From contig CAZVJA010000130.1 in assembly GCA_964626885.1 (NCBI GenBank), positions 1 to 14,476 on the forward strand: DNA of 14,476 bases, written 5' to 3'. Made by a program: the position numbers and the translations under genes. The notes beneath the pieces were generated by a model, which saw only the letters and a program-made list of their open reading frames with translations, was not told the origin of the DNA and did not search any database. Positions 8,267-14,476 of the stretch are shown piece after piece; position 1 is the stretch's first letter; every line of letters starts with the position of its first letter. The DNA is from CAZVJA01 sp964626885. GTDB taxonomy: Bacteria > Planctomycetota > Planctomycetia > Planctomycetales > Planctomycetaceae.

Positions 8267-8836
8267 ATGCCGCACCATTTACTGCGAGCTCTATTAATTC
8301 TTATGCCGCTGATGGCGGTTTCCTGCTCATCCCTTCCGCGGGTGACACAGCAGGGAGCGGTCGCCGGACCGATGTTTGTCCCGACAGCAAATCAGGAAGC
8401 CCTGTGGGAACGTACGGTCGACGTGCTGCATGACTACCAGTTTGAAGTTGCTCGTGAGAACCAGTTCGATCACTTCATCGAGACAGGCTATAAGGTCGGC
8501 TCCGGGTTCCTCGAACCGTGGCATCACGATTCCGTGGGGGCCGAGAATCTGGCGGAAAGCACATTCCAATCGATTCGCCGAAAGGTGATTGTACGGATCA
8601 TCCCTTCCGACGGCGGGCATCTGGTGGCGGTCGAAGCCTTCAAGGAAATCGAGGACGTGCGTGGCGTCGTGGCGAACACCGCAGGCGGAGCAACATTCGA
8701 GGAAAACAACCCCTTCCGCCGCGACCTGAACCAGGTGGTGGGGCAATCGACTCCCTCGGGCTGGGTTCCACTGGGGCACGACGCGGCCCTCGAGCAGTCG
8801 ATCCTGGCCAGCCTGAACCGCGCGTATTCGCATTGA
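8267..8836 (+). CDS. Putative lipoprotein of unknown function
   Basis: A 189-residue protein starting MPHHLLRALLILMPLMAVSC. The basic start, hydrophobic core and MAVSC lipobox with Cys20 indicate a lipoprotein signal peptide, so the mature protein is probably held in a membrane facing the periplasm. The rest is soluble, with stretches such as ALWERTVDVLHDYQFEVARE and GFLEPWHHDSVGAENLAEST followed by alternating beta-like segments (KVIVRIIPSDGGHLVAVEAF). I recall similar lipoproteins in other planctomycetes but can give no function. The frame is open back to 7943, overlapping xylA on the other strand; ATG 8267 is chosen because the lipobox then falls at the right distance, though the ribosome site is weak. 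It diverges from xylA and ends before a good terminator. Confidence 0.82.
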   Translation: MPHHLLRALLILMPLMAVSCSSLPRVTQQGAVAGPMFVPTANQEALWERTVDVLHDYQFEVARENQFDHFIETGYKVGSGFLEPWHHDSVGAENLAESTFQSIRRKVIVRIIPSDGGHLVAVEAFKEIEDVRGVVANTAGGATFEENNPFRRDLNQVVGQSTPSGWVPLGHDAALEQSILASLNRAYSH

Positions 8837-8877
8837 AGTGCGCATGCAATAGCGCTCTATCGGTAATACTCTTGTCG

Positions 8878-8914
8878 CTTGGTAACACGCGGACTTCGAC
8901 GTGTTCCAAGTTTT
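8878..8914 (+). terminator. Rho-independent terminator after the lipoprotein gene
   Basis: The arms CTTGGTAACACG (8878-8889) and CGTGTTCCAAG (8900-8910) pair over 11 positions with a single bulged T, around a 10-base loop, and are followed at once by TTTT (8911-8914). It lies 41 bases past the lipoprotein stop. In the opposite direction, which would serve hemP, the hairpin also forms but has no T tract. Confidence 0.8.
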
Positions 8915-8937
8915 CCTGCAAGCGGACTGCGCCGAAA

Positions 8938-9150
8938 TTACTTTTGCAGTATCAGCTTCCCATTGCGCGTGACGCACAGGCGGTAGATCATATCGGCATG
9001 GCGGATCCAGACCTCTCGATCCCCTTTCAGGATCTCTTCCGAAGAGATGGTTCGCTTCGCCGCGGGATCTTTGGAAGTCTCGGGCGGCGGTGGGGTTTCT
9101 GGGTCGCGTTTAGGATCGGGTTGCGAAGAACTCGAAGTCTGCGGATTCAT
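8938..9150 (-). CDS. hemP: Hemin uptake protein HemP family
   Basis: A 70-residue protein of the HemP family. The C-terminal half, ISSEEILKGDREVWIRHADM followed by YRLCVTRNGKLILQK, matches the family pattern of ISS-x-x-[IL]-x(2)-G-x-REV-x-I-x-H then YRL-x-x-T-x-x-GKLIL-x-K. The first 30 residues are a Ser/Pro/Asp-rich tail without structure. In proteobacteria HemP/HmuP proteins lie in haem-uptake operons and help express the haem receptor, as a DNA-binding activator in some; the role here is inferred. ATG 9150 has GAGGAG five bases upstream, a strong ribosome site; in-frame ATG 9198 and the open frame to 9273 are less likely. It stands alone: no haem receptor, TonB or ABC transporter gene is in view. 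The likely promoter lies near 9458-9485, within a Fur-like site. Confidence 0.85.
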   Translation of the reverse strand: MNPQTSSSSQPDPKRDPETPPPPETSKDPAAKRTISSEEILKGDREVWIRHADMIYRLCVTRNGKLILQK

Positions 9151-9200
9151 GCGGCTCCTCAATTTTCGTGTCCACGTCCTTTCGTCCCGTGAACTCATGC

Positions 9201-9287
9201 CAAGCCAAATACAAGTATGGGATCTACATCCTGTCACGACGGCTTTCTCGAACCGTCGGGGATGCTCCTCCAAAGCATTTTGGCTTG
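9201..9287 (-). repeat. Inverted repeat and inner hairpin in the hemP leader
   Basis: CAAGCCAAA (9201-9209) is matched exactly by its complement TTTGGCTTG (9279-9287), and between them GACGG (9238-9242) pairs with CCGTC (9253-9257). In the hemP transcript these could form a long-range stem enclosing a smaller hairpin, ending about 50 bases before the start codon. The pairing is a reading of the sequence; no known riboswitch is recognised. Confidence 0.4.
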
Positions 9288-9457
9288 AAAACGAGTTGAA
9301 CGGGAATCGAAGGGTATTCGTGGCTGTTAAGACGAAGTCTCAACAAAACAGGTCAAATCGGGAGAGTGGCTAGACGTCGAGGTAGGCCTCAGCGAATCTT
9401 TCGGAACATCCGAAAACTCGGCTCTCGTTGGCTTGTACTCCCAAGCAACTATCGATA

Positions 9458-9485
9458 ATTTTATGACATTGAGAATCAATTTCAA
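9458..9485 (-). promoter_or_regulatory. Probable sigma-70-type promoter for hemP
   Basis: Read on the minus strand, TTGAAA (9485-9480) and TAAAAT (9463-9458) match the -35 and -10 consensus in five of six positions each, with a 16-base spacer. The stretch is clearly more AT-rich than the rest of the window. Transcription would start near 9451, leaving a leader of about 300 bases before hemP. Confidence 0.6.
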
Positions 9486-9486
9486 T
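9468..9486. promoter_or_regulatory. Fur-box-like operator
   Basis: The 19-base near-palindrome ATTGAGAATCAATTTCAAT has as its core TGAGAATCAATTTCA (9470-9484), which agrees with the 7-1-7 Fur consensus TGATAATNATTATCA at 11 of 14 defined positions. It covers the -35 and spacer of the probable hemP promoter, where a bound Fur-Fe repressor would block transcription. Iron control of a HemP-family gene fits what is known in proteobacteria. A second role on the divergent DUF1559 gene, 165 bases away, is possible but less likely. Confidence 0.55.
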
Positions 9487-9595
9487 AAAAGCTCGCCGGG
9501 GATCAGTGAGGCTGATTCTCCGCGAACAAAATGAGTTCCTCCTTTCTGTTGGTTTTTGTGTTCGTGCTGAAAACAAAGGATGTGTTCATCGTGCG

Positions 9596-9619
9596 AGTGT
9601 ATGAGTGTAACAGTGTATA
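9596..9619 (+). repeat. Three tandem AGTGTA octamers upstream of the DUF1559 gene
   Basis: AGTGTATG, AGTGTAAC and AGTGTATA follow one another exactly every 8 bases, ending in a TATATA stretch 30 bases before the DUF1559 start codon. Direct repeats so near a start could bind a regulator or be a chance microsatellite; no known site is recognised. Confidence 0.45.
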
Positions 9620-9650
9620 TACGCTGACGAACGAATCAAGGAACGCCGAC

Positions 9651-10640
9651 ATGTCTTTGCGAAATTACCCAAACTCGCGTCACAAGGGGTTTACGCTCAT
9701 CGAACTGCTGGTTGTCATGGCGATCATCGCGGTCTTGATTTCGTTGTTGCTGCCTGCCGTCCAGCACGCGCGAGAAGCGGCACGTCGAACCGCTTGCCGG
9801 AACAAACTCCACCAGATCGGCCTCGCGCTGCACAACTACCTTGAATCGAACCGGGTTTTCCCCCCGAGCATTTGCATGACCCCAACAGGTGCCGAAGGAC
9901 CATGGGGGCCGCAAGCACGATTGTTGCCATACATCGAGCAAGAGAATCTTGAGAATCTGATCGATTGGCGGCTGCCGTACGATTCTCAAGTTGCTGTCGC
10001 TGCAGAGCGTATCGGCACCTATCTCTGCCCCAGCGAACCCAAAGACAAATACAGCCAGGCGGACGATATCGTTCAATACCCACTCAGTTTTGCAACAAAC
10101 ATGGGAACCTGGCTGGTCTATGATCCCGTGAACATGTCCGGTGGAAGCGGCGCGTTCTTCCCCAACAGCAGTCTGAAGTCGTCCGATTTTCGAGACGGAC
10201 TTTCGTCGACCCTAGGGTTCAGCGAAGTCAAAACATTCCAGGCGCTGATCAAGACCGGCGGCAGCCCAACCCCCACGGTTCCCGCCTCACCCTCGGTAGT
10301 TGGTGGAATGACCGGGAATTTTGAAGCAGAAGGGGGGCATATCGAATGGGTCGAAGGGCGTGTCCATCAAAACGGGTTTACAACGACTTTTGGCCCCAAC
10401 ACCTTTGTCGAACACATTGAGTCGGGGAAGACATACGACATCGACTATACGTCGGAGGAAGAAGGGGATTCGGCCACTGATCCGACGTATGCCGCCGTCA
10501 CTTCCCGAAGCTGGCATTCGGGAATCGTGCATTCACTGATGATGGACGGCTCCGTTCGCGCCATCGACCAATCGATCGACCTACAGACTTGGCGAGCCCT
10601 TGGGACGAGGGAAGAATCAGACGTCGCCGGTTCGTTCTAA
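9651..10640 (+). CDS. DUF1559 (SBP_bac_10) pseudopilin-like protein
   Basis: A 329-residue member of the family that is greatly multiplied in planctomycetes. The N-terminus has the type IV prepilin/type II secretion pseudopilin signature GFTLIELLVVMAIIAVLISL (13-32), with the expected Glu18 five residues after Gly13, so a prepilin peptidase could process it and leave an N-terminal helix in the membrane. The following REAARRTACRNKLHQIGLAL is typical of DUF1559. The C-terminus carries the H-X9-DG signature: His289 and Asp299-Gly300. The function of the family is unsettled. ATG 9651 is chosen because AAGGA (9638-9642) lies 8 bases upstream and it puts the signature at the usual place; the frame is open to 9531 but those 40 residues are not typical. 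It stands alone, with murJ converging. Confidence 0.93.
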   Translation: MSLRNYPNSRHKGFTLIELLVVMAIIAVLISLLLPAVQHAREAARRTACRNKLHQIGLALHNYLESNRVFPPSICMTPTGAEGPWGPQARLLPYIEQENLENLIDWRLPYDSQVAVAAERIGTYLCPSEPKDKYSQADDIVQYPLSFATNMGTWLVYDPVNMSGGSGAFFPNSSLKSSDFRDGLSSTLGFSEVKTFQALIKTGGSPTPTVPASPSVVGGMTGNFEAEGGHIEWVEGRVHQNGFTTTFGPNTFVEHIESGKTYDIDYTSEEEGDSATDPTYAAVTSRSWHSGIVHSLMMDGSVRAIDQSIDLQTWRALGTREESDVAGSF

Positions 10641-10765
10641 TATCGGGCTCCCACGGCGCAAAGCGAGAATTCGCACGAGCGATCATCGTGAGCGCCGCAT
10701 TCCAACGTGGTGAGTTTCCACTTCAACGCAATGATGGTCGACGATGGCCTGCGGATCTTCCTCGT

Positions 10766-12514
10766 TCAGCGGGAAGACCGGCTGTTCTTTTCGCGTCGGA
10801 AGAGCAGCCAGAGTTCCGACATTCCCAACAGCGAAGCCATCGCAAAATAGACCGCGATCGATCCGCCGAAGGGGATCAATACGCGGATCGCGCGCATCTT
10901 CACGCTTCCCCCGGTCGGCAGCAACCACAACAATCCGAGACAGACAAGACTCATCACAACCGTGGCGAAGACTGCGCGTCCCCCTGCCGCTGCGAGGCTC
11001 CTCCAATCGAGACGTCCGATCCGTTCCTGAACCAGCCAGGCCACAACCGCGAATTGAAGAATCGCGGAAAGGGCGGTGCTGAGCGCGAGCCCGAAGCCCC
11101 CCATCGGCCAGATGAGCGTGAGGTTCATCGTCAGGTCGACGAGGATTCCCAGCGAGCCGACTCGCAGCGGAGTCATGCGGTCCCCCACGGCGTAATACCC
11201 GCGCTGCAGGATCAGCACGCCGCAATAGGCCCAGACCCCCAGTCCATACGCCCAAATCATTTCGGAGGTTTGCCGCACGTCGTCGGCCGTGAACTCCCCG
11301 TGGCGAAACAGAAGGTCGGTCAGCGGCGTGGCGAGCATCATCAAGCCTATGCTCGCGGGGATGCCAATAAAAAACACCAACCGCAGTCCGAGTGAGAAGT
11401 CGTCGCGCAGCCGCTCCATTCGCCCCTCCCCCGCGTGCTGCGACAGCAGTGGAAAGATGACGGTGCTCAATGCAACGCCGAACACTCCCAACGGGAACTG
11501 GTACACCCGCTGGCCAAAGTAGAGCGCCGAAGCCGTTCCCGATTCAAGTGGATATTCCAGTCCTCCGGGGAGCCAGGTGATCTGATTACTACCGGCCAAC
11601 GGCCGCGAGAATCCCCACGCAATCAGGCTGTCAAAAAAGGTGTTCAACTGCTCGATCGACAGGCCGATGACCACCGGTACCATCGCCATGGCAATTTCCT
11701 TGACCTTTGGGGCGGCGGCATGCCACTCGCGATCGAAGTGAAACCCGAGTCGGCGCAGCGCCGGCAGCGGCGCCACCAGTTGCAGCACTCCCGCGACAAC
11801 CACCGTCGCCGCAATCAGATAAATTTGTGTTGTTTTCGATTCAAACCACGTCGCGATCCCCGCCAGCGAGCCGAGCCAGACGACGTTCAACAGCACCGAC
11901 TCCAGTGCCGGCCAGGTGAAGTGACGCAAACCATGCATGATCGCGCTGATCTGCGCCACCAGGCAGATAAACACAAGATACGGCAGCATGATGGCCGAGA
12001 GTCGCAGCAGCAGGGACGTCTCGGAGCCGGAATCAAAAAACAGTTGCGCCCCCCAGAGCGTCAGCTCACCCGCGATAACGACCCCACCCAGCACGAGGGC
12101 AAGCACGGTCAGCACGCCGCTTGCCAGCTTGGCGGCGGCGGGCATTCCATGCTGCTCTTTTTCACGAATGAACGATGGCAAGAACGCCGTCGAGAGCGCC
12201 CCTTCGCCGAACAGTCGACGGGCCAGATTCGGAATCCGGAACGCCACCGAAAAGGCATCCATCAAAGGGCCGTTTCCGAAGAGAGCCGCCATCCATGTGT
12301 CGCGAACCATGCCGAGGACGCGGCTGGCCAAAGTCAGCAAGCTTACGATCCGCAGCCCGGAAAACAGTACCGAGCGGCGCTCGCTGGTCGCCACATCCCC
12401 GTCCGTCAAGTTCTCTCCCGCGGATGCAGCCGGATTTTGCTCGTTGAGCGAATGCTCGATCCCCGTCGCATCGCGATTGGAACCTGCCGCATTGCCGGGG
12501 AGGGGACGTTTCAA
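10766..12514 (-). CDS. murJ: Lipid II flippase MurJ (MVF family)
   Basis: A polytopic inner-membrane protein of 582 residues with about 14 hydrophobic helices, which moves lipid-linked peptidoglycan precursor across the membrane. Signatures are SRVLGMVRD (Arg65, Arg71), Asp86 in PLMDAF, and IPNLARRLFGEGALSTAF with Arg99; these correspond to the essential Arg18, Arg24, Asp39 and Arg52 of E. coli MurJ. Arg336 in GQRVYQFPLGV corresponds to Arg270. The only start upstream of the core in this frame near its beginning is a TTG at 12514, with an upstream stop 48 bases before and no clear ribosome site. About 45 polar residues then precede the first helix, so the true start may be an internal TTG or GTG closer to residue 46. 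Present-day planctomycetes do make peptidoglycan, so a functional MurJ is expected. It lies 235 bases after the 139-residue unknown gene on the same strand. Confidence 0.94.
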   Translation of the reverse strand: MKRPLPGNAAGSNRDATGIEHSLNEQNPAASAGENLTDGDVATSERRSVLFSGLRIVSLLTLASRVLGMVRDTWMAALFGNGPLMDAFSVAFRIPNLARRLFGEGALSTAFLPSFIREKEQHGMPAAAKLASGVLTVLALVLGGVVIAGELTLWGAQLFFDSGSETSLLLRLSAIMLPYLVFICLVAQISAIMHGLRHFTWPALESVLLNVVWLGSLAGIATWFESKTTQIYLIAATVVVAGVLQLVAPLPALRRLGFHFDREWHAAAPKVKEIAMAMVPVVIGLSIEQLNTFFDSLIAWGFSRPLAGSNQITWLPGGLEYPLESGTASALYFGQRVYQFPLGVFGVALSTVIFPLLSQHAGEGRMERLRDDFSLGLRLVFFIGIPASIGLMMLATPLTDLLFRHGEFTADDVRQTSEMIWAYGLGVWAYCGVLILQRGYYAVGDRMTPLRVGSLGILVDLTMNLTLIWPMGGFGLALSTALSAILQFAVVAWLVQERIGRLDWRSLAAAGGRAVFATVVMSLVCLGLLWLLPTGGSVKMRAIRVLIPFGGSIAVYFAMASLLGMSELWLLFRREKNSRSSR

Positions 12515-12749
12515 CGTGACGAACTTTCGTTGGAAGCCGGATTCGTAAAAAAGATTTTCTCACGGGGCGACGTCCGCATCGACCAGCCTGCCGCCTCAGC
12601 TGCAAAATCGAGACACTCGCATCCGAGACATGCACGAAAACAGGGAGTTGTGCAGCTCTCAGACATACCGACTCCGCGGACGTGCCGCCGAGACTGATTC
12701 CGTTGCGGAATCTACACCGGTTGCCCGTGGTGATGCAATGAGGGGGCAA

Positions 12750-13169
12750 TCAATCGAGCGCCGGCTCGAGGCGGGCACGATTCACATCGAGTTGTGCCAG
12801 GATATCGAGCACCAACCCGATGGGAAGGCCCCAATCGAGTGCCCAGGTGATGATCGTCAGGTTCTCATAGCCGGCGTAGACGCGGTCGAGAATACGATCC
12901 GCCAGCAAATCTCCCTGGACAATCAGCGAATACAACTGACCGAACGGTTCGTCGTTGAACTCCGCCCACCGCCGGCTGCCGCGGAGATGCTCCAGCCGTT
13001 TGTAGCGGCAGTATTGCGGCCAATGGAGGCGGTACCATTCGCGGATCGCGTGATCTCCCAGATCGCGTCCCCGCTTCTGGCTTTCGATCCACTTGTGACG
13101 TTCCGCTTCGCGGACCGCCTCGACGTAGAGACTCAAGGCTTCGCCGGAGCCTGCCTGTTGAGCGCACAT
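12750..13169 (-). CDS. Conserved-looking soluble protein of unknown function
   Basis: A 139-residue protein I cannot assign. The middle is rich in charged and aromatic residues (SLYVEAVREAERHKWIESQK, IREWYRLHWPQYCRYKRLEHL) and looks mostly helical; the C-terminal third (ENLTIITWALDWGLPIGLVL) is more hydrophobic but not a clear membrane helix. There is no signal peptide. ATG 13169 has GGGA six bases upstream. It precedes murJ on the same strand by 235 bases, so cotranscription is possible but not required. The absence of low-complexity sequence and a good ribosome site suggest a true gene. Confidence 0.72.
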   Translation of the reverse strand: MCAQQAGSGEALSLYVEAVREAERHKWIESQKRGRDLGDHAIREWYRLHWPQYCRYKRLEHLRGSRRWAEFNDEPFGQLYSLIVQGDLLADRILDRVYAGYENLTIITWALDWGLPIGLVLDILAQLDVNRARLEPALD

Positions 13170-13476
13170 GGCCTGTCCCTAAGCCGTCAGCTCAACGAAT
13201 CTCTAAATTGACGGAGCAGTCGCACGCCTGGTCGCAAACGTCACGACGCAACGTTCTTCACTGCCGATTGTCGCATTCTTAGCTGACGTTGATCCGATTT
13301 ATACCCCGACCCGGGAAGCATGACAAGGCGACCTCTCCGTTCCGTGCGGAGCGGTCCGTTCCACAAGAAATTGAGACCATATTTCGACCGATTACTCCTC
13401 AATCTTTGCGTTGAGTATGGTGGCGCAACAGCCGCTCCCCTTGATGGGTTGCGCACGTCCGCCGCATAATGCCCAC
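13170..13476. other. Divergent intergenic region
   Basis: About 300 bases separate the 139-residue unknown gene (minus) from the small membrane protein gene (plus). The plus frame of the latter is open back to a TTG at 13411, so part of this may be coding. I see a short inverted repeat, CTCCG (13335-13339) with CGGAG (13347-13351), without a T tract, and only weak promoter resemblances such as TTTATACC near 13300. No RNA gene or repeat array is visible. Confidence 0.5.
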
Positions 13477-13845
13477 ATGACTTCTTCAGACACCCGCCTC
13501 AGCCGACCGTTGGTCGGCACGATTGCCGCCGTGCTCATCATCGCCGGCACCGCAATTTCGCTGATTCCGAATGGGGGGAGCAGCTCGCAGCAACTGGAAT
13601 TGTTCCGCGGGGCCTGTTTCCGCGTCGGATTGGTGATGGTTGCCCTTTGGCTGGCGCTGCCGCTCATGGAGCGGAACCGGGCCGGAGGGAAGGAAATCGG
13701 TGGATTTCTCCTCATCGGTCTGTTGGCGTTGTTCTTTCTACGGCGTGTTCCACTGCGCATCATTGTCGCCGCCGCGGCGGCTCTCGCCACCTTGGGAGCA
13801 ATCCTTCGCCCTCGTCCGAAACAGCGACCCGGGAACAGGCCGTGA
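13477..13845 (+). CDS. Small four-helix membrane protein of unknown function
   Basis: A 122-residue protein that is mostly hydrophobic, with four likely membrane helices (IGTIAAVLIIAG-type first segment after RPLV, then GACFRVGLVMVALWLALPLM, EIGGFLLIGLLALFFL and IIVAAAAALATLGAIL) joined by short charged loops (MERNRAGGKE, RRVPLR). The family is not recognised. ATG 13477 is chosen because it gives a short polar N-terminus before the first helix; a TTG at 13411 in the same frame would add 22 residues, and neither has a strong ribosome site. Its TGA overlaps the GTG of the next gene by four bases (GTGA), so the two are probably translated together and may act together in the membrane. Confidence 0.75.
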   Translation: MTSSDTRLSRPLVGTIAAVLIIAGTAISLIPNGGSSSQQLELFRGACFRVGLVMVALWLALPLMERNRAGGKEIGGFLLIGLLALFFLRRVPLRIIVAAAAALATLGAILRPRPKQRPGNRP

Positions 13846-14476
13846 ATTCGCCGGTCACCGTCACTCCGCGCCGCCGCGCAACTCTCATTCGATACACGCT
13901 CCTGGCGGTCGTCGTCTCAGTGATCGCGGTCCTGTCTATCCGATATCGTGAGGAGTGGACGCTGGCGAATCTCGCGAATCGCGAAGCGGCGTTCATCGCC
14001 TTTCGGGATGAACATCCCCTGTCGGTGTACGGACTCGCGTTCCTCGCCTACGTGCTGATGACCGGACTATCGATCCCCGGTGCCACGGGGCTGACATTAC
14101 TATTCGGCTGGCTGTTCGGATTCTGGCGGGGCTTGATTCTCGTCAGCTTCGCTTCGACCACCGGCGCGACGCTGGCATTTCTACTCAGCCGATATTTGCT
14201 AAGAGATTCTGTGCAACGACGCTTCGGAGATCGGTTGGAGGTCTTTAACCGAGCTCTTGAGCGGGAAGGGGCCTTCTACTTGTTCACGCTGCGTCTGATT
14301 GTCGCGGTCCCGTTCTTTGTGATTAACCTGCTGATGGGACTCACGCCGATGCGCGTGAACACGTTCTGGTGGGTCAGCCAACTCGGAATGCTTCCTGGTA
14401 CGTGCGTCTACATTTATGCGGGGTCATCCGTTCCGACGCTCGTGCAACTCGCCGAACGCGGCACATCGGGAATTCT
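13842..14476 (+). CDS. TVP38/TMEM64 (VTT domain) family membrane protein, partial
   Basis: An open frame from GTG 13842 to the right edge (211 codons, no stop), so the C-terminus is missing. It starts in the GTGA overlap with the preceding gene. After a basic N-terminus and a first helix (about 16-34), the VTT core spans about 62-195: YVLMTGLSIPGATGLTLLFG, the re-entrant GATLAFLLSRYLL, then REGAFYLFTLRLIVAVPFF with the conserved Arg151, and LGMLPGTCVYIYAG (181-194), the usual Gly-x-x-Pro-Gly-Thr end motif. Family members (DedA/VTT superfamily) are membrane transporters or lipid scramblases; the substrate of bacterial TVP38 proteins is mostly unknown. In some bacteria such genes precede a mercuric-reductase-like flavoprotein; what follows here cannot be seen. 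Confidence 0.9.
   Translation, partial: MNSPVTVTPRRRATLIRYTLLAVVVSVIAVLSIRYREEWTLANLANREAAFIAFRDEHPLSVYGLAFLAYVLMTGLSIPGATGLTLLFGWLFGFWRGLILVSFASTTGATLAFLLSRYLLRDSVQRRFGDRLEVFNRALEREGAFYLFTLRLIVAVPFFVINLLMGLTPMRVNTFWWVSQLGMLPGTCVYIYAGSSVPTLVQLAERGTSGI

Larger units (their letters stand above)
9151..9650. other. Divergent intergenic region between hemP and the DUF1559 gene
   Basis: Five hundred bases without a convincing gene, separating divergent hemP and the DUF1559 gene. It holds a probable minus-strand promoter with a Fur-like palindrome (9458-9486), a roughly 300-base hemP leader with inverted repeats, and three 8-base iterations of AGTGTA (9596-9619) before the DUF1559 ribosome site. 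Open frames within it (for example minus strand 9370-9576, beginning at a TTG) have no ribosome site and run through the promoter. Confidence 0.7.

Noticed and set aside
8327..8977. A 216-codon minus-strand frame over the lipoprotein gene
   Set aside because: It overlaps the lipoprotein, the terminator and the end of hemP, and has no domain or ribosome site.
9370..9576. A 68-codon minus-strand frame between hemP and the DUF1559 gene
   Set aside because: It begins at a TTG without a ribosome site and runs straight through the probable hemP promoter and Fur-like site.
10641..10765. Search for a terminator between the converging DUF1559 and murJ genes
   Set aside because: Only short inverted repeats (for example CACGA/TCGTG at 10674-10690) without a T tract are present, too weak to call.
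11435..12697. A 420-codon plus-strand frame over murJ
   Set aside because: Antisense to murJ; the product is very rich in Arg, Gln and His with no domain, as expected for a shadow frame.
1..14476. Mobile elements, CRISPR arrays, tRNA/rRNA genes, toxin-antitoxin or defence genes
   Set aside because: I looked for transposase motifs, regularly spaced repeats, tRNA-like cloverleafs and defence-type domains and found none; the genes are mostly housekeeping.

Overview
This looks like a chromosomal stretch from a planctomycete, probably of the Planctomycetaceae/Planctomycetales type. The strongest lineage marker is a complete DUF1559 pseudopilin-like protein (GFTLIELLVV N-terminus, H-X9-DG C-terminus), a family greatly expanded in Planctomycetes. 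A short membrane-anchored leucine-rich-repeat protein, a multidomain pyruvate carboxylase, a XylA of the YWHTFRGTGADPFG type and several small unrecognised proteins agree with this. Base composition is moderately GC-rich and fairly even, and I see no insertion sequence, phage gene, tRNA, rRNA or CRISPR array. Most of the window reads as vertically inherited housekeeping and lineage-specific genes.

Layout, left to right. (1) Plus strand: the last codons of an ABC-transporter permease of the MacB/FtsX type, then an exported dienelactone-hydrolase-like enzyme. (2) A long minus-strand block, in transcription order: xylose isomerase (xylA), a Trp-rich unknown protein, an RdgB/HAM1 nucleotide-pool sanitising enzyme joined to it by a GTGA start/stop overlap, a single-pass leucine-rich-repeat protein, and a full-length pyruvate carboxylase (pyc). 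(3) Plus strand: a 189-residue lipoprotein diverging from xylA and ending in a clear intrinsic terminator. (4) Minus strand: a small hemP gene that converges on that terminator. (5) A 500-base divergent intergenic region with a Fur-box-like palindrome lying over a good minus-strand promoter, probably that of hemP. (6) Plus strand: the DUF1559 gene. (7) Minus strand: a 139-residue unknown protein and murJ (lipid II flippase). (8) Plus strand: a small four-helix membrane protein overlapping by four bases a TVP38/TMEM64-family membrane protein that runs off the right edge.

Working together: xylA and pyc belong to central carbon metabolism, rdgB guards the nucleotide pool, and murJ serves peptidoglycan synthesis. 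hemP points to iron/haem acquisition but stands alone, without haem receptor or transporter genes in view. The most interesting non-coding signal is the hemP control region: a Fur-like operator on a promoter about 300 bases upstream of the gene, giving a long leader with inverted repeats. I found no convincing new multi-gene system here; the unknown proteins and the hemP leader are the items worth following up.
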